NCBI GenBank assembly: GCA_019636285.1
Contig: JAHBXV010000046.1
Coordinates: forward strand, 1-44,615
From: Planctomycetaceae bacterium
GTDB taxonomy: Bacteria > Planctomycetota > Planctomycetia > Planctomycetales > Planctomycetaceae
Length of the DNA stretch: 44,615 nt
Direction of reading: 5' to 3'
Numbering within the stretch: position 1 is the stretch's first letter; each line of letters starts with the position of its first letter. Below are positions 26,482 through 34,910 of this stretch, one piece after another. The position numbers were made by a program, and so were the translations under genes. Under the pieces are notes generated by a model. It ran no database searches. It saw only the letters and a program-made list of their open reading frames with translations, and had not been told where the DNA came from.

Positions 26482-26812
26482 TCGAGTGCGAGCGACCAGA
26501 TTGCTCGCCCATAGGCATGTGTCATTGCTGAACGTGCTAGTGACCAGCGGCATTTGTCGGGGAACGGCTGGGCGGCTTGTGGCCACTGGCGGCGTTCGGC
26601 AAGAATGAATGTCATGGAACCACCCATAAGAAGTCCGATCCGAGGAGAGGATGACCGCCGCTCATGGGATCGCCGTGCAGCCAGTGAACGACTTGACGGC
26701 ATGTCCCGGAGACATTTCGACCGGTCCGTTAATGCAATGACGCGCGACGGCGACCGGATCGATGCGTGAGTGGGCGTGATTCCTCCATTCGGATCGTCTT
26801 GGACATCCTACC
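26482..26812. other. gene-free stretch
   Basis: No gene-like open frame, RNA gene or repeat recognised. It presumably contains the promoter of the thioredoxin-fusion gene, but no clear -10/-35 elements are visible. Confidence 0.4.
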
Positions 26813-28501
26813 GTGGTTGCATGCTGTTCGGCGTTTGGGACTTGGCGGACTTGGTTGTGCTTCGCGCTGTTTCTCCCAACTTCAGGGAACGCCGACGAAA
26901 CTCGATCGGCCGTGCTGGAGGTTTTTATCCGTGGCGATAAAGACCGTTCGTTGGCGGCGGCTGAATTCGTTGAGAAGCACTACGGTGACCGCACGGGGGT
27001 GATTGTCGTCGTTCGCGACGTCGCAGTCGTCCCGACAGCGCTCGAACGATTTCATCGCCTTGCTGAGACCTTCAAGGTCGAGGAACGGGGTTTGCCCGCG
27101 TTCTATGTCAGCGGACAGTTTCGCTGCGGGTGGAATCCCGACAACACCCCAGGCTGGCTTCAAGAACAACTCACGATCGAGTTCTTCAGCCGAACCGGGT
27201 GCCCGCGGTGCGCTGCCGCAACTCCTGTGATTTATCAGTGGCTCGCCCCTCGCTATCCGGGATTTGTTGTTGTCGAGCAAGACCTCGCGAAGTCGGCGGA
27301 TGCCGGTCGGCGACTGCAGGAACTGGCAGAACGCTATCGGACGCAGGCAACATCGGTGCCAGCCGTCCATCTGTGCGGGCGACTGATGATTGGCTTTCTC
27401 AGTCCCGAAGCAAGCTTTCAGCAGTGGGATCAGGTTCTACAGAACGTCACACTTCCCACGCCTGTTCGGACATCTCAAGGAGACTCGTCTTCGATTCCCC
27501 GCAGGAAGCCGTCCGATCCGCGGGAAGGCCGCGGCTTCGGCGCTCTTTACGCAGGAGAGCCCCCGCTCGAGTCAGCGCCATTGCCAACCCTGCCGAACCA
27601 GTCGCCTGGTTTGGATAGCGAGGTCCTCGCGCCTCAAGTCGATCTGCCTCCCGATGCGGACGCTGCCCCCGTGCCATCGGCTGGCGCTTCGACGCTCCCA
27701 CCAGAACTTGACGATCCAGGACTCCCGATTCTCGAACCGCTGGATGCGTCGCCAGCTTCTGACACCGTGACTTTACCGCTCGTGGGCGAGGTCAACTGGC
27801 GGTCGTGGGGATTGCCCGCCTTCACGATCGCGGTGGGGTTAATCGACGGTTTCAATCCCTGCGCGATGTGGGTGCTGCTGTTTCTGCTGTCGCTGTTGGT
27901 CAACTTGCGAGACCGCTGGAAAATTCTCGCCGTGGCGGGAACCTTCGTGGCAATCAGCGGTCTGGCCTACCTGGCATTCATGGCGGCGTGGCTCAACGTG
28001 TTTCAACTCGTGGGACTCTTGCGACCGGCCCAGATCGCGCTTGGTCTCCTCGCGGTTGGAGTGGGAGCCATTCACATCAAGGACTTCTTCGCGCTCCACA
28101 AGGGAGTGTCACTCTCGATTCCCGACTCCGCCAAGCCGCGATTGTATGAGCGAATGCGAAAAATCGTCCTCGCCGAAACCCTGTTGGGAGCGATTATCGG
28201 GGCTTCTGTATTAGCCGTTCTGGTGAATGTCGTCGAACTACTGTGTACGGCTGGCTTGCCTGCGATGTACACCGGAATTCTGACCATGCAAGCGCTGCCG
28301 ACGTGGCAAAACTATCTCTACCTGCTTCTGTACATCGCTGCCTACATGTTTGACGATGCACTGATGGTGGCCATCGTGGTCATCACGCTTGGCAAGACGC
28401 GGCTGCAAGAGCAGGGGGGACGTTTACTCAAGCTCCTCAACGGACTGGTCATCCTGGTGCTGGGAGTTGTCATGCTCTTCAAGCCGGAATGGTTGGTATG
28501 A
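26813..28501 (+). CDS. two thioredoxin-like domains fused to a DsbD/CcdA-like membrane domain
   Basis: The 562-residue protein starts at a GTG. After a hydrophobic export segment come two consecutive thioredoxin/glutaredoxin-like folds. The first (about 33-110) lacks a CxxC. The second (about 119-210) has FFSRTGCPRCAAA with CPRC at 130-133. A proline-rich linker (about 215-325) leads to six membrane helices (from 332). The membrane part has conserved cysteines in the contexts GLIDGFNPCAMW (Cys350) and VELLCTAGLPA (Cys478), the pair of positions used by DsbD/CcdA to move electrons across the membrane. Hence a one-protein cytoplasm-to-periplasm reductant relay is inferred. The orientation and partner proteins are not shown by the sequence. 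rny lies 116 bases downstream, convergent. Confidence 0.85.
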   Translation: MVACCSAFGTWRTWLCFALFLPTSGNADETRSAVLEVFIRGDKDRSLAAAEFVEKHYGDRTGVIVVVRDVAVVPTALERFHRLAETFKVEERGLPAFYVSGQFRCGWNPDNTPGWLQEQLTIEFFSRTGCPRCAAATPVIYQWLAPRYPGFVVVEQDLAKSADAGRRLQELAERYRTQATSVPAVHLCGRLMIGFLSPEASFQQWDQVLQNVTLPTPVRTSQGDSSSIPRRKPSDPREGRGFGALYAGEPPLESAPLPTLPNQSPGLDSEVLAPQVDLPPDADAAPVPSAGASTLPPELDDPGLPILEPLDASPASDTVTLPLVGEVNWRSWGLPAFTIAVGLIDGFNPCAMWVLLFLLSLLVNLRDRWKILAVAGTFVAISGLAYLAFMAAWLNVFQLVGLLRPAQIALGLLAVGVGAIHIKDFFALHKGVSLSIPDSAKPRLYERMRKIVLAETLLGAIIGASVLAVLVNVVELLCTAGLPAMYTGILTMQALPTWQNYLYLLLYIAAYMFDDALMVAIVVITLGKTRLQEQGGRLLKLLNGLVILVLGVVMLFKPEWLV

Positions 28502-28616
28502 AGGCACGTACCTCGGTCGGGCTCTCTGGGAACAATCTTGCCGAGGGCCAAAAGCACAATCGTGCGCTCCAGCCGATTCATCTCTCGGTTTCCTCAGCAG
28601 ATCAGGTGATACGCCG

Positions 28617-30158
28617 CTACCGCGCGAACTCCACCGCCTTCATCTCGCGCAGCACCGTCACTTTCACTTCGCCTGGATACGTCATCGTCTCTTCGATCGA
28701 CGTCGCCAGATCGCGGGCCAGCTTCGCCGCTTCGCGGTCCCCCAACTGGTTTGGGTTGACGACCACGCGCACTTCGCGGCCAGCCTGCACGGCGAACGCC
28801 TGTTCGACGCCGGGGAAGCCGATCGCCAATGCTTCCAGTTCTTCCAACCGCTTGACGTACTTTTCCAGTGTCTCGCGGCGGGCGCCCGGACGCGAAGCCG
28901 AGCAGGCGTCCGCGGCTGCGACGATGACCGTGTAAATATGATCGACCCGAATGTCGTCGTGGTGCCCTCGGGCGGCATGCACCACTTCCACCCCTTCGCC
29001 ATACTTCTTGAGCAGTTCCGCCCCGACGGCCGGGTGTCCCCCCTCCATCTCGTGGTCCGCTGCCTTGCCAATGTCGTGCAGGAATCCGCACCGCCGGGCG
29101 AGCGTGCCGTTGAGGCCCAACTGCTCGGCCATCAGCCCGGTGAGGTGAGCCACTTCGATCGAGTGCCGCAGCACGTTCTGGCTGTAGCTGGTCCGGAAGT
29201 ACAGCCGGCCCATCAGGTCGAGCAGCTTTTCGTGCAGGTTCGGAACGCCCGCTTCCAGGGCCGCCTCGATCCCCTGTCGGCGGATAAACGCATCCATTTC
29301 TTTCTGCGTCTCGGCGACAACTTCGTCGATGCGGGCCGGGTGAATGCGACCGTCCTGGATCAGCTTGTTGAGAGACTGCTTGGCCGTCTCGCGACGCACG
29401 CTGTCGAAGGCCGACACCACCACCACGCCGGGCGTATCGTCAACAATCACGTCGACGCCGGTCGCCTTCTCGAAGGCGCGAATGTTGCGCCCCTCGCGGC
29501 CGATGATCCGGCCCTTCATTTCGTCGCTGGGAATATCGATCGTCGAAACCGTCGTCTCTGAAGTGTGAGCCGAAGCATACCGCTGGATCGCCATGCCGAC
29601 GATTTCGCGAGCGAGCTTCTCGGAATTCTGTTTCAGCTCGGCTTCCTTCCTGAGAATGATCGCGCCGGTTTCGGTGACGAGCTTGCGCTCCAACCGGTCC
29701 AGCAGCATGCTGGTCGCCTGCTGCTGATCGAGCCCGCTGATCTGGAAGAGCTGGTCCTGCTCGTTCTTGAGGATGCGTTCCAGCTCCCGTTCCCGCGCCT
29801 CGAACAGCTTCGTCCGCTCGGCCAGCTTGTTCTGCATCGACTCGAGCATCCGCTCCTTCTTGGAGATGTCTTTCTGCAGCTCTTCGAGGTCGTTCTCGCG
29901 CTTGTCGAGGTGTTTTTCGTGAGAGCGCAGTTCCTCGCGCTCGGCGTTCAACTCGCGCTCCAATTCCTCGCGGCGTTTGAGGATGACTTCCTTCGCGTCG
30001 AGTTCCGCCTGCTTTCGCAGATTGTCGGCGTCGCGCTGCGCGTCGGTAATGATGTCGTCACGGGTCTTGAAGGCCCGGCCGCGAATGGCCCGCTCGGCAA
30101 AGAAGCCGGCACCGCCGCCAAGAAGCAATCCCACTACCAGGTACACGAGTTCCGTCAT
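28617..30158 (-). CDS. rny: ribonuclease Y
   Basis: The 513-residue product has the complete RNase Y layout: N-terminal membrane helix ([19 protein letters not shown]), a long charged coiled coil (about 25-200), a KH domain with [20 protein letters not shown] near 220, and an HD domain with RHSIEV then [12 protein letters not shown] and [17 protein letters not shown]. It is an endonuclease that starts mRNA decay at the membrane. Length and order match B. subtilis Rny. The gene is divergent from tilS, with a 650-base intergenic region. Confidence 0.98.
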   Translation of the reverse strand: MTELVYLVVGLLLGGGAGFFAERAIRGRAFKTRDDIITDAQRDADNLRKQAELDAKEVILKRREELERELNAEREELRSHEKHLDKRENDLEELQKDISKKERMLESMQNKLAERTKLFEARERELERILKNEQDQLFQISGLDQQQATSMLLDRLERKLVTETGAIILRKEAELKQNSEKLAREIVGMAIQRYASAHTSETTVSTIDIPSDEMKGRIIGREGRNIRAFEKATGVDVIVDDTPGVVVVSAFDSVRRETAKQSLNKLIQDGRIHPARIDEVVAETQKEMDAFIRRQGIEAALEAGVPNLHEKLLDLMGRLYFRTSYSQNVLRHSIEVAHLTGLMAEQLGLNGTLARRCGFLHDIGKAADHEMEGGHPAVGAELLKKYGEGVEVVHAARGHHDDIRVDHIYTVIVAAADACSASRPGARRETLEKYVKRLEELEALAIGFPGVEQAFAVQAGREVRVVVNPNQLGDREAAKLARDLATSIEETMTYPGEVKVTVLREMKAVEFAR

Positions 30159-30813
30159 GGTCGCGCGACTTTCCTGGTTTCGATATCAGGAAGCCTTCGG
30201 CGCCGCGCACGAAACCACGCACGACCACCGCCACTTTCCGGTCGAACTCATGTTCGAGTCCGGGCAATGGCTGGAACTGTCGGTCAGAGCGTGTCACCAG
30301 GCCCTAACGGCGGAGCAGGGGAGAGGAAGGGGAATCAAAACTCGTCAGCCGGGACGCAAGCCGACACCGCGCGGCCATCCGCCTCGCCATGTCTTCGCGG
30401 TCCAGGCGTCGCCACGTACGACCGGCGTCCGGGAAGGATCCCGGTTGCCAGCCGAAGCAAAGCGCAGCAAGATCAGCGTTCTGACAATGCCAGTCCCGCG
30501 CCCGATCGATCGCGGCATGAGCACGACCTGCGAGGGCAACGAGGCCACCGCACGCCGGATTGCCCGGACGAGCAGCATCAGCAGAGAGCTGAAGAACCGA
30601 AACATCCAGAAAGAACCAATAGGCGTAAACATTTTCCTCGACAGAAGTTGCGTGTTATCAACTCCTGTCAGCCCTGCTTCGGATTCACAGTTCCGAAGAC
30701 TTCCCTGAAACACGGTTTCGCGGTCGATGACCGTCTCGGACGACCACCACCCGAAAATCCAGTACAGAGCTTAGCAACCCCCGGTGTGGGGTCAACCGAG
30801 GCGACCCGACTTG
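30159..30813. other. 655-base gene-free region between rny and tilS
   Basis: Divergent promoters must lie here. A minus-strand frame at 30345-30632 starts MFTPIGSFWMFRFFSSLLML after GAGGAAA and has a hydrophobic stretch, so a small membrane protein cannot be excluded; I give it about 20%. Otherwise no structure stands out. Confidence 0.35.
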
Positions 30814-31833
30814 ATGGAGAGCCAACACGCTGCATCACGACAGCCTCGATTTCTCGCCGCGCTCGAACGGGGACTCGCGCTGTGCGGGGTTTCACACGAA
30901 GCACGCATTCTCGTCGGCGTGTCCGGCGGTGCCGACAGCGTCGCGCTCGTAACCGGGTTGCAGCGACTGGCGGACAGCGGCTGGGGGCTGAGTCTCGTGG
31001 TCGCCCACTTCGACCACGGACTGCGCGGCGAAGACAGCCGGGCGGATGCCAATTGGGTGCGAGAACTGGCCAGGAAATTGGGCCTCCCTTACGTCGAAGG
31101 ACGCGGATCGGGCGAACAGTCAAACTCACGCGTCGAAGAATCGGCGAGGAGACAGCGTTACGACTTTTTTGCGACAGCCGCCGCCGAGCAGAACTGCCCG
31201 TTTGTCGCCATCGCGCAGACCGCTGACGACCAGGCGGAAACCGTATTGCACCATGTACTTCGGGGGAGCGGCCTCGCGGGAATGCGGGGCATTCCGCGAG
31301 TGCGGCCGCTCGGAGACTCAGCGACCGTTATTCGTCCCATTCTGGATGTCGATCGATTCACGGTCCTCGCGTGGCTGCAAGATACGGGGGCCGACTGGCG
31401 GACCGATGCGACAAACGCCGAGACGCGCTTCACCCGCAACCGCATTCGCCACCAAATTCTTCCGCTCCTGGCAGACGGCGTCCATCCGGAAGCGGCCCGC
31501 CATTTGTGCCAGCTCGCCGAACAGGCCGCTGAATGGGAAGCCGCCTGGGGAGAAATCGCCGAGCGAATCGAATCTGCTACTGTCCTCTCGGAAACGACTG
31601 ACAGCCTTCGACTCCGGACGCTGGAATTGCGCGACTGGCCAGACTTCGCGCTGGCGGCTGTGGCCCAACGGCTCTGGAAGCGGCAAGGCTGGCCGCGTCG
31701 GGAGATGGGCCGGGCTGCCTGGCTGCGGTGGGTGTCGACCGTCCGCGAAGGTGGAATCGTCGACTTTCCCGGTTGGGTCCGGTTGACGGTGGACGACCAC
31801 CTCACCCGTCTCGAACGGCGTCCGCCGGGCTGA
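30814..31833 (+). CDS. tilS: tRNA(Ile) lysidine synthase
   Basis: The 339-residue product has the PP-loop ATPase motif ILVGVSGGADSVAL near residues 32-45. Family residues follow: VVAHFDHGLRGEDS, ARRQRYDFF, AQTADDQAETVLHHVLRG, RPILDV and TNAETRFTRNRIRHQILPLL. TilS adds lysine to C34 of tRNA-Ile(CAU), an essential step. It is shorter than the E. coli enzyme, and the C-terminal third is only weakly recognisable (IVDFPGWVRLTVDDHLTRLE), closer to short forms such as that of Aquifex. GAGGCGA lies about 13 bases before the ATG, so the start is not certain. Confidence 0.95.
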   Translation: MESQHAASRQPRFLAALERGLALCGVSHEARILVGVSGGADSVALVTGLQRLADSGWGLSLVVAHFDHGLRGEDSRADANWVRELARKLGLPYVEGRGSGEQSNSRVEESARRQRYDFFATAAAEQNCPFVAIAQTADDQAETVLHHVLRGSGLAGMRGIPRVRPLGDSATVIRPILDVDRFTVLAWLQDTGADWRTDATNAETRFTRNRIRHQILPLLADGVHPEAARHLCQLAEQAAEWEAAWGEIAERIESATVLSETTDSLRLRTLELRDWPDFALAAVAQRLWKRQGWPRREMGRAAWLRWVSTVREGGIVDFPGWVRLTVDDHLTRLERRPPG

Positions 31834-31981
31834 AAAAGTCCGCGATTTCGGGCGGTTTTGAACCCATCAACGCATGGAAATCGGTTCTGACGGCGGTTAC
31901 GATGCCGCCACTCGTCCGAACCGCCCACGTCTTGTGAGGCTTTTCCCGCACCCCCAGAGACTGCTCCCCGGAGACCGCCGC

Positions 31982-33661
31982 ATGTCCACCGCCAGTTCGC
32001 AAGACGCGATCGCCCCCAATGCTTATCGCCTCCTCTGGGCCGGCTTCATGGCCATTTTGGCAGCCGGGGTCGGCTTCGCGATTCGCGGGGGCATCCTCGA
32101 CAACTGGGGTCGTGAGTTCGGGTTTACGGGATCGGAGTTGGGCACGATCGGCGGCGCCGGTTTCACCGGCTTCTGCTTCGGAATCATCATCGGCGGCGTG
32201 ATTGCCGACAAAATCGGCTACGGCAAACTCGTGATCGCGGCCTTCGTTTTTCACGTCCTGTCCGCCGTGGTGACCTTCGCGGCAATGGCTCCCTCGGGCG
32301 ATGGAGCCGCGCTCGAAGCCTCTCGTGAGACTGCCTACAAGTTTCTCTTTTGGGGAACATTTATCTTCGCCATCGCCAACGGCACGCTGGAAGCCGTCGC
32401 GAACCCCCTGGTGGCAACCCTCTTTCCCACGAAACGCACCCACTACCTCAATATTCTTCACGCCAGTTGGCCAGCCGGGATGATCATCGGCGGTGCCCTC
32501 GGTTGGGTTCTCGACGATGCGATGGAACTTCACTGGAAGTACCAGTTGGCCCTGTTCCTGGTCCCGACCGCAATCTACGGGCTGATGTTCCTCGGCCAGC
32601 GGATGCCGAAATCAGAGGCATCGGAAAAAGGCCTCAGCCTGGGCGAGATGTTCAAGGATGTCGGCCTCCTGGGTGGTCTGGTCGTTTGCTTCCTGCTCGC
32701 TCTCTTCTTTGGCGACGTGCTCAAGCCGTTGTTTGCGTTTCTGCACCTCAATCCGGAACTGTCGCCGTATGCGGGTTATGCCATTGGGGGTGTTCTACTG
32801 ATCGCGGTGGGCGTCATCACGAATTTCAGCTTCGGCTCGTTTCTCCTGTTCGTCCTGTTCGTGACGCATGCCCTCGTGGGGGCCGTCGAACTGGGGACCG
32901 ATGGCTGGATTCAGAACATCACCGGCAACATTCTCAGCAGCAGCGAAGCGAAGGTGCTGTTCGTGTTCACGTCGGCGGTCATGTTCGCCCTGCGATTCTG
33001 TGCCGACTTCATCGAGAAGAAGCTGGGGCTATCTCCGATTGGCATCCTGCTGACCTGTTCGCTGCTTGCTTGTGTCGGCCTGAACCTGACCAGCCAGGTG
33101 AACTCATTCGGAATGGCGCTGCTCGCCTTAACCGTCTACGGCGTCGGCAAGACATTCTTCTGGCCGACGATGCTCGCGGTCGCCAGCGATCGCTTCCCGC
33201 GTTCGGGAGCCGTGGCGATCAGCATCATGGGCGGCGTCGGCATGCTCTCGGCCGGTCTGATGGGATCGCCGGGACTGGGCTACGCCAAGGACCGCTTCGC
33301 CGGGGAAGCGCTGATTGCCAAGGATCCATCGCTCTTTGAAGAGTTCAAGGCATCCAAGCCCAGCGGTTTCCTGTTCTTGCCGCAAAGCACCGGGCTTGAT
33401 GGAACGAAAGTCGGCGACCTGCAGAAGAAGCCCGCCGGCGAGCGAACGGAAGCCGAGCAGAGCGTGATTGATGCGAGCATTGCCGGCGACCGCAAGACAT
33501 TGGTCGCGGACTCGGCCATTCCCGCGACGATGGCAGTGATCTACCTGGCGCTGTTGATCTATTTCCAGTCGATCGGCGGCTACAAGCCGGTTTCGATCGA
33601 CGAAACCATTGCGTCGAACGAACCGCACGCAGGAACCGAACTCGGCACCGCCGAAAGCTAA
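31982..33661 (+). CDS. major facilitator superfamily transporter
   Basis: The 559-residue protein has about 12 membrane helices and an MFS fold. The loop after helix 2 reads [14 protein letters not shown], an MFS motif A variant. The domain 2 counterpart [12 protein letters not shown] is weaker. It resembles FucP-like sugar transporters, including the N-terminal [20 protein letters not shown] part. An unusual soluble loop of about 75 residues (from [11 protein letters not shown] to [10 protein letters not shown]) lies before the last helix. The ATG at 31982 has GGAG 9 bases upstream. The substrate is unknown. Nearby genes do not indicate one. Confidence 0.88.
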   Translation: MSTASSQDAIAPNAYRLLWAGFMAILAAGVGFAIRGGILDNWGREFGFTGSELGTIGGAGFTGFCFGIIIGGVIADKIGYGKLVIAAFVFHVLSAVVTFAAMAPSGDGAALEASRETAYKFLFWGTFIFAIANGTLEAVANPLVATLFPTKRTHYLNILHASWPAGMIIGGALGWVLDDAMELHWKYQLALFLVPTAIYGLMFLGQRMPKSEASEKGLSLGEMFKDVGLLGGLVVCFLLALFFGDVLKPLFAFLHLNPELSPYAGYAIGGVLLIAVGVITNFSFGSFLLFVLFVTHALVGAVELGTDGWIQNITGNILSSSEAKVLFVFTSAVMFALRFCADFIEKKLGLSPIGILLTCSLLACVGLNLTSQVNSFGMALLALTVYGVGKTFFWPTMLAVASDRFPRSGAVAISIMGGVGMLSAGLMGSPGLGYAKDRFAGEALIAKDPSLFEEFKASKPSGFLFLPQSTGLDGTKVGDLQKKPAGERTEAEQSVIDASIAGDRKTLVADSAIPATMAVIYLALLIYFQSIGGYKPVSIDETIASNEPHAGTELGTAES

Positions 33662-34302
33662 CCGCCGTCACCGTTGATCGCGGCCCCCATAGCCGCGACC
33701 CAACGGGGAGCGTTTCTTTCCCCTCGCGCACCCATTCCCCCTAGGACGAGGGGACGCAATGAGCTAGCCCGCGAGCGGAATCCACCCGCCCGCGCCGGAG
33801 CATCCCCTCCCGGGCCGGATCAGGGCCCACAAACGCCGGGCAGGTCCAAGACCTCCCCGGAACCGCGCACGAAGTGCGCGAAGTCTGACGTCAGGCAATT
33901 CGTCGCACCCAAGTGCGAACCCTGATCGACGCCAGCAGGAACTCCGGCGGCCCGGCCTCAATACCCGGCCGCCGGGGAACCCCGGCAATAATTCTCGCTT
34001 CAACGTCACGCATCGCCCCAACCGGACGCGACAGCACCGCATCCCCGCGCGCTCTCTCTTCTCACCAACCACGACCTGCCAACCACTCTCCCAATCCCCC
34101 ATCCCCGCGTCTCCCCCTCGCCACTTTCTCGTCTCCTCGACACCAACCACTACCCACCAACCACCAACCACCAACCACTACTCCTCCCCCCATTCATCCT
34201 TGCTCAATTCCGACGCAACGGTTATCCTCACCCGTTCGCGTGAAATTGTTCTCATTGGCAACCAGGTCCGCCGTGTCGGATCGGCAGCAAGGGATCATTC
34301 GG
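33662..34302. other. gene-free region with strand-biased C/A-rich part
   Basis: A short hairpin CCCCTAGGACGAGGGG at about 33738-33753 is a candidate terminator of the MFS gene. From about 34056 to 34200 the plus strand is almost free of G (see the repeat entry). Nothing else is recognisable; open frames here have no coding look. Confidence 0.5.
34141..34192. repeat. CCAACCA-type simple repeat (G-rich on the minus strand)
   Basis: The core CCACCAACCACCAACCACCA repeats the heptamer ACCAACC/CCACCAA with little variation. The minus strand reads GGTTGGTGGTTGGTGGTTGG, a two-tier G-quadruplex pattern similar to the known thrombin aptamer. It is about 110 bases upstream of the 28-aa basic protein gene. 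Confidence 0.7.
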
Positions 34303-34389
34303 ATGGGTGTCAAGAAGACCGGCAAGGGCCGTCGCAAACTGGGTCGGAAGAAGCGTCGGATGCGTTCACGCATTCGCCATCGCAAGTAA
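34303..34389 (+). CDS. 28-residue highly basic ribosomal-type protein
   Basis: The predicted product begins MGVKKTGKGRRKLGRKKRRM and ends RSRIRHRK: 28 residues, 17 of them K or R, and no acid. AAGGGA sits 8 bases before the ATG, and the frame ends in TAA. Its make-up resembles the tiny basic ribosomal proteins of the AURKAIP1/COX24-like (bS22/mS38) type found in many bacteria, where short proteins have the KKRRKRMxKKKHRK pattern. Assignment to that family is an inference. It is transcribed alone, after a low-complexity region. Confidence 0.7.
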   Translation: MGVKKTGKGRRKLGRKKRRMRSRIRHRK

Positions 34390-34910
34390 ACAATTTGCTC
34401 GCAAGGATTTGCCGTCAGGTCGAATTCGAGAAATTGCGGAATCATCAGCCGCTGTTCCTCTAGAAATTCGAGTCCATCCGGCCAGTTCTCGTTGCGGCAC
34501 AGCACAACGATCAGCGCCCGGAAACCAGGAATGGTTGCCGGGTGTTTTCGTTTTGGCGGACAGATGAGCCTCCGTCAAAACCCGGTTGGCGGCTCGAAGA
34601 CCCCTGAAAAATTCAGGAACACTTCGGACGTCCAGAGGGTTTTGACGGTACTACACGAGGAAGTTCCCGGCGAGTCAGGGCCTTTGAGAAATTCCCCCCG
34701 GGCTGACTTTGCCGCCAGAGTCGAACAGAACGGCCGAATTCCCTCCCAGCATTTCTCGACCATCGACCCTCAACCATCAACCCTCGACCATTGGCGCGTT
34801 GACAGCCCTTGTCGGATCAACAACACTTAATGGATTGGGGTATTGTCCGGAGCGACTGCCTCCTGCCAAGCCTTCCACCTGCCTCACGATCCCACCACGC
34901 CGAGGTCTCC
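34390..34910. other. gene-free region upstream of the cytochrome-WD40 gene
   Basis: It holds a nested inverted repeat (separate entry) and, at about 34756-34795, a second run of short repeats (CGACCATCGACCCTCAACCA and relatives). No gene was recognised. Confidence 0.5.
34572..34648. repeat. nested inverted repeat, possible structured RNA or MITE
   Basis: CCGTCAAAACCC (34572-34583) pairs perfectly with GGGTTTTGACGG (34637-34648). A further hairpin CCTGAAAAATTCAGG (34603-34617) sits inside. The total element is 77 bases. Confidence 0.6.

Noticed and set aside
25213-26586. 457-codon minus-strand frame
   Set aside because: It is the shadow of the amidohydrolase gene, which has all metal ligands and a signal peptide.
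29565-31226. 553-codon plus-strand frame across rny and tilS
   Set aside because: It is antisense to rny and out of frame with tilS; it has no recognisable domain.
34136-34195. Possible CRISPR-like repeat
   Set aside because: The period is about 7 bases with no unique spacers; it is a simple repeat and no cas gene is near.
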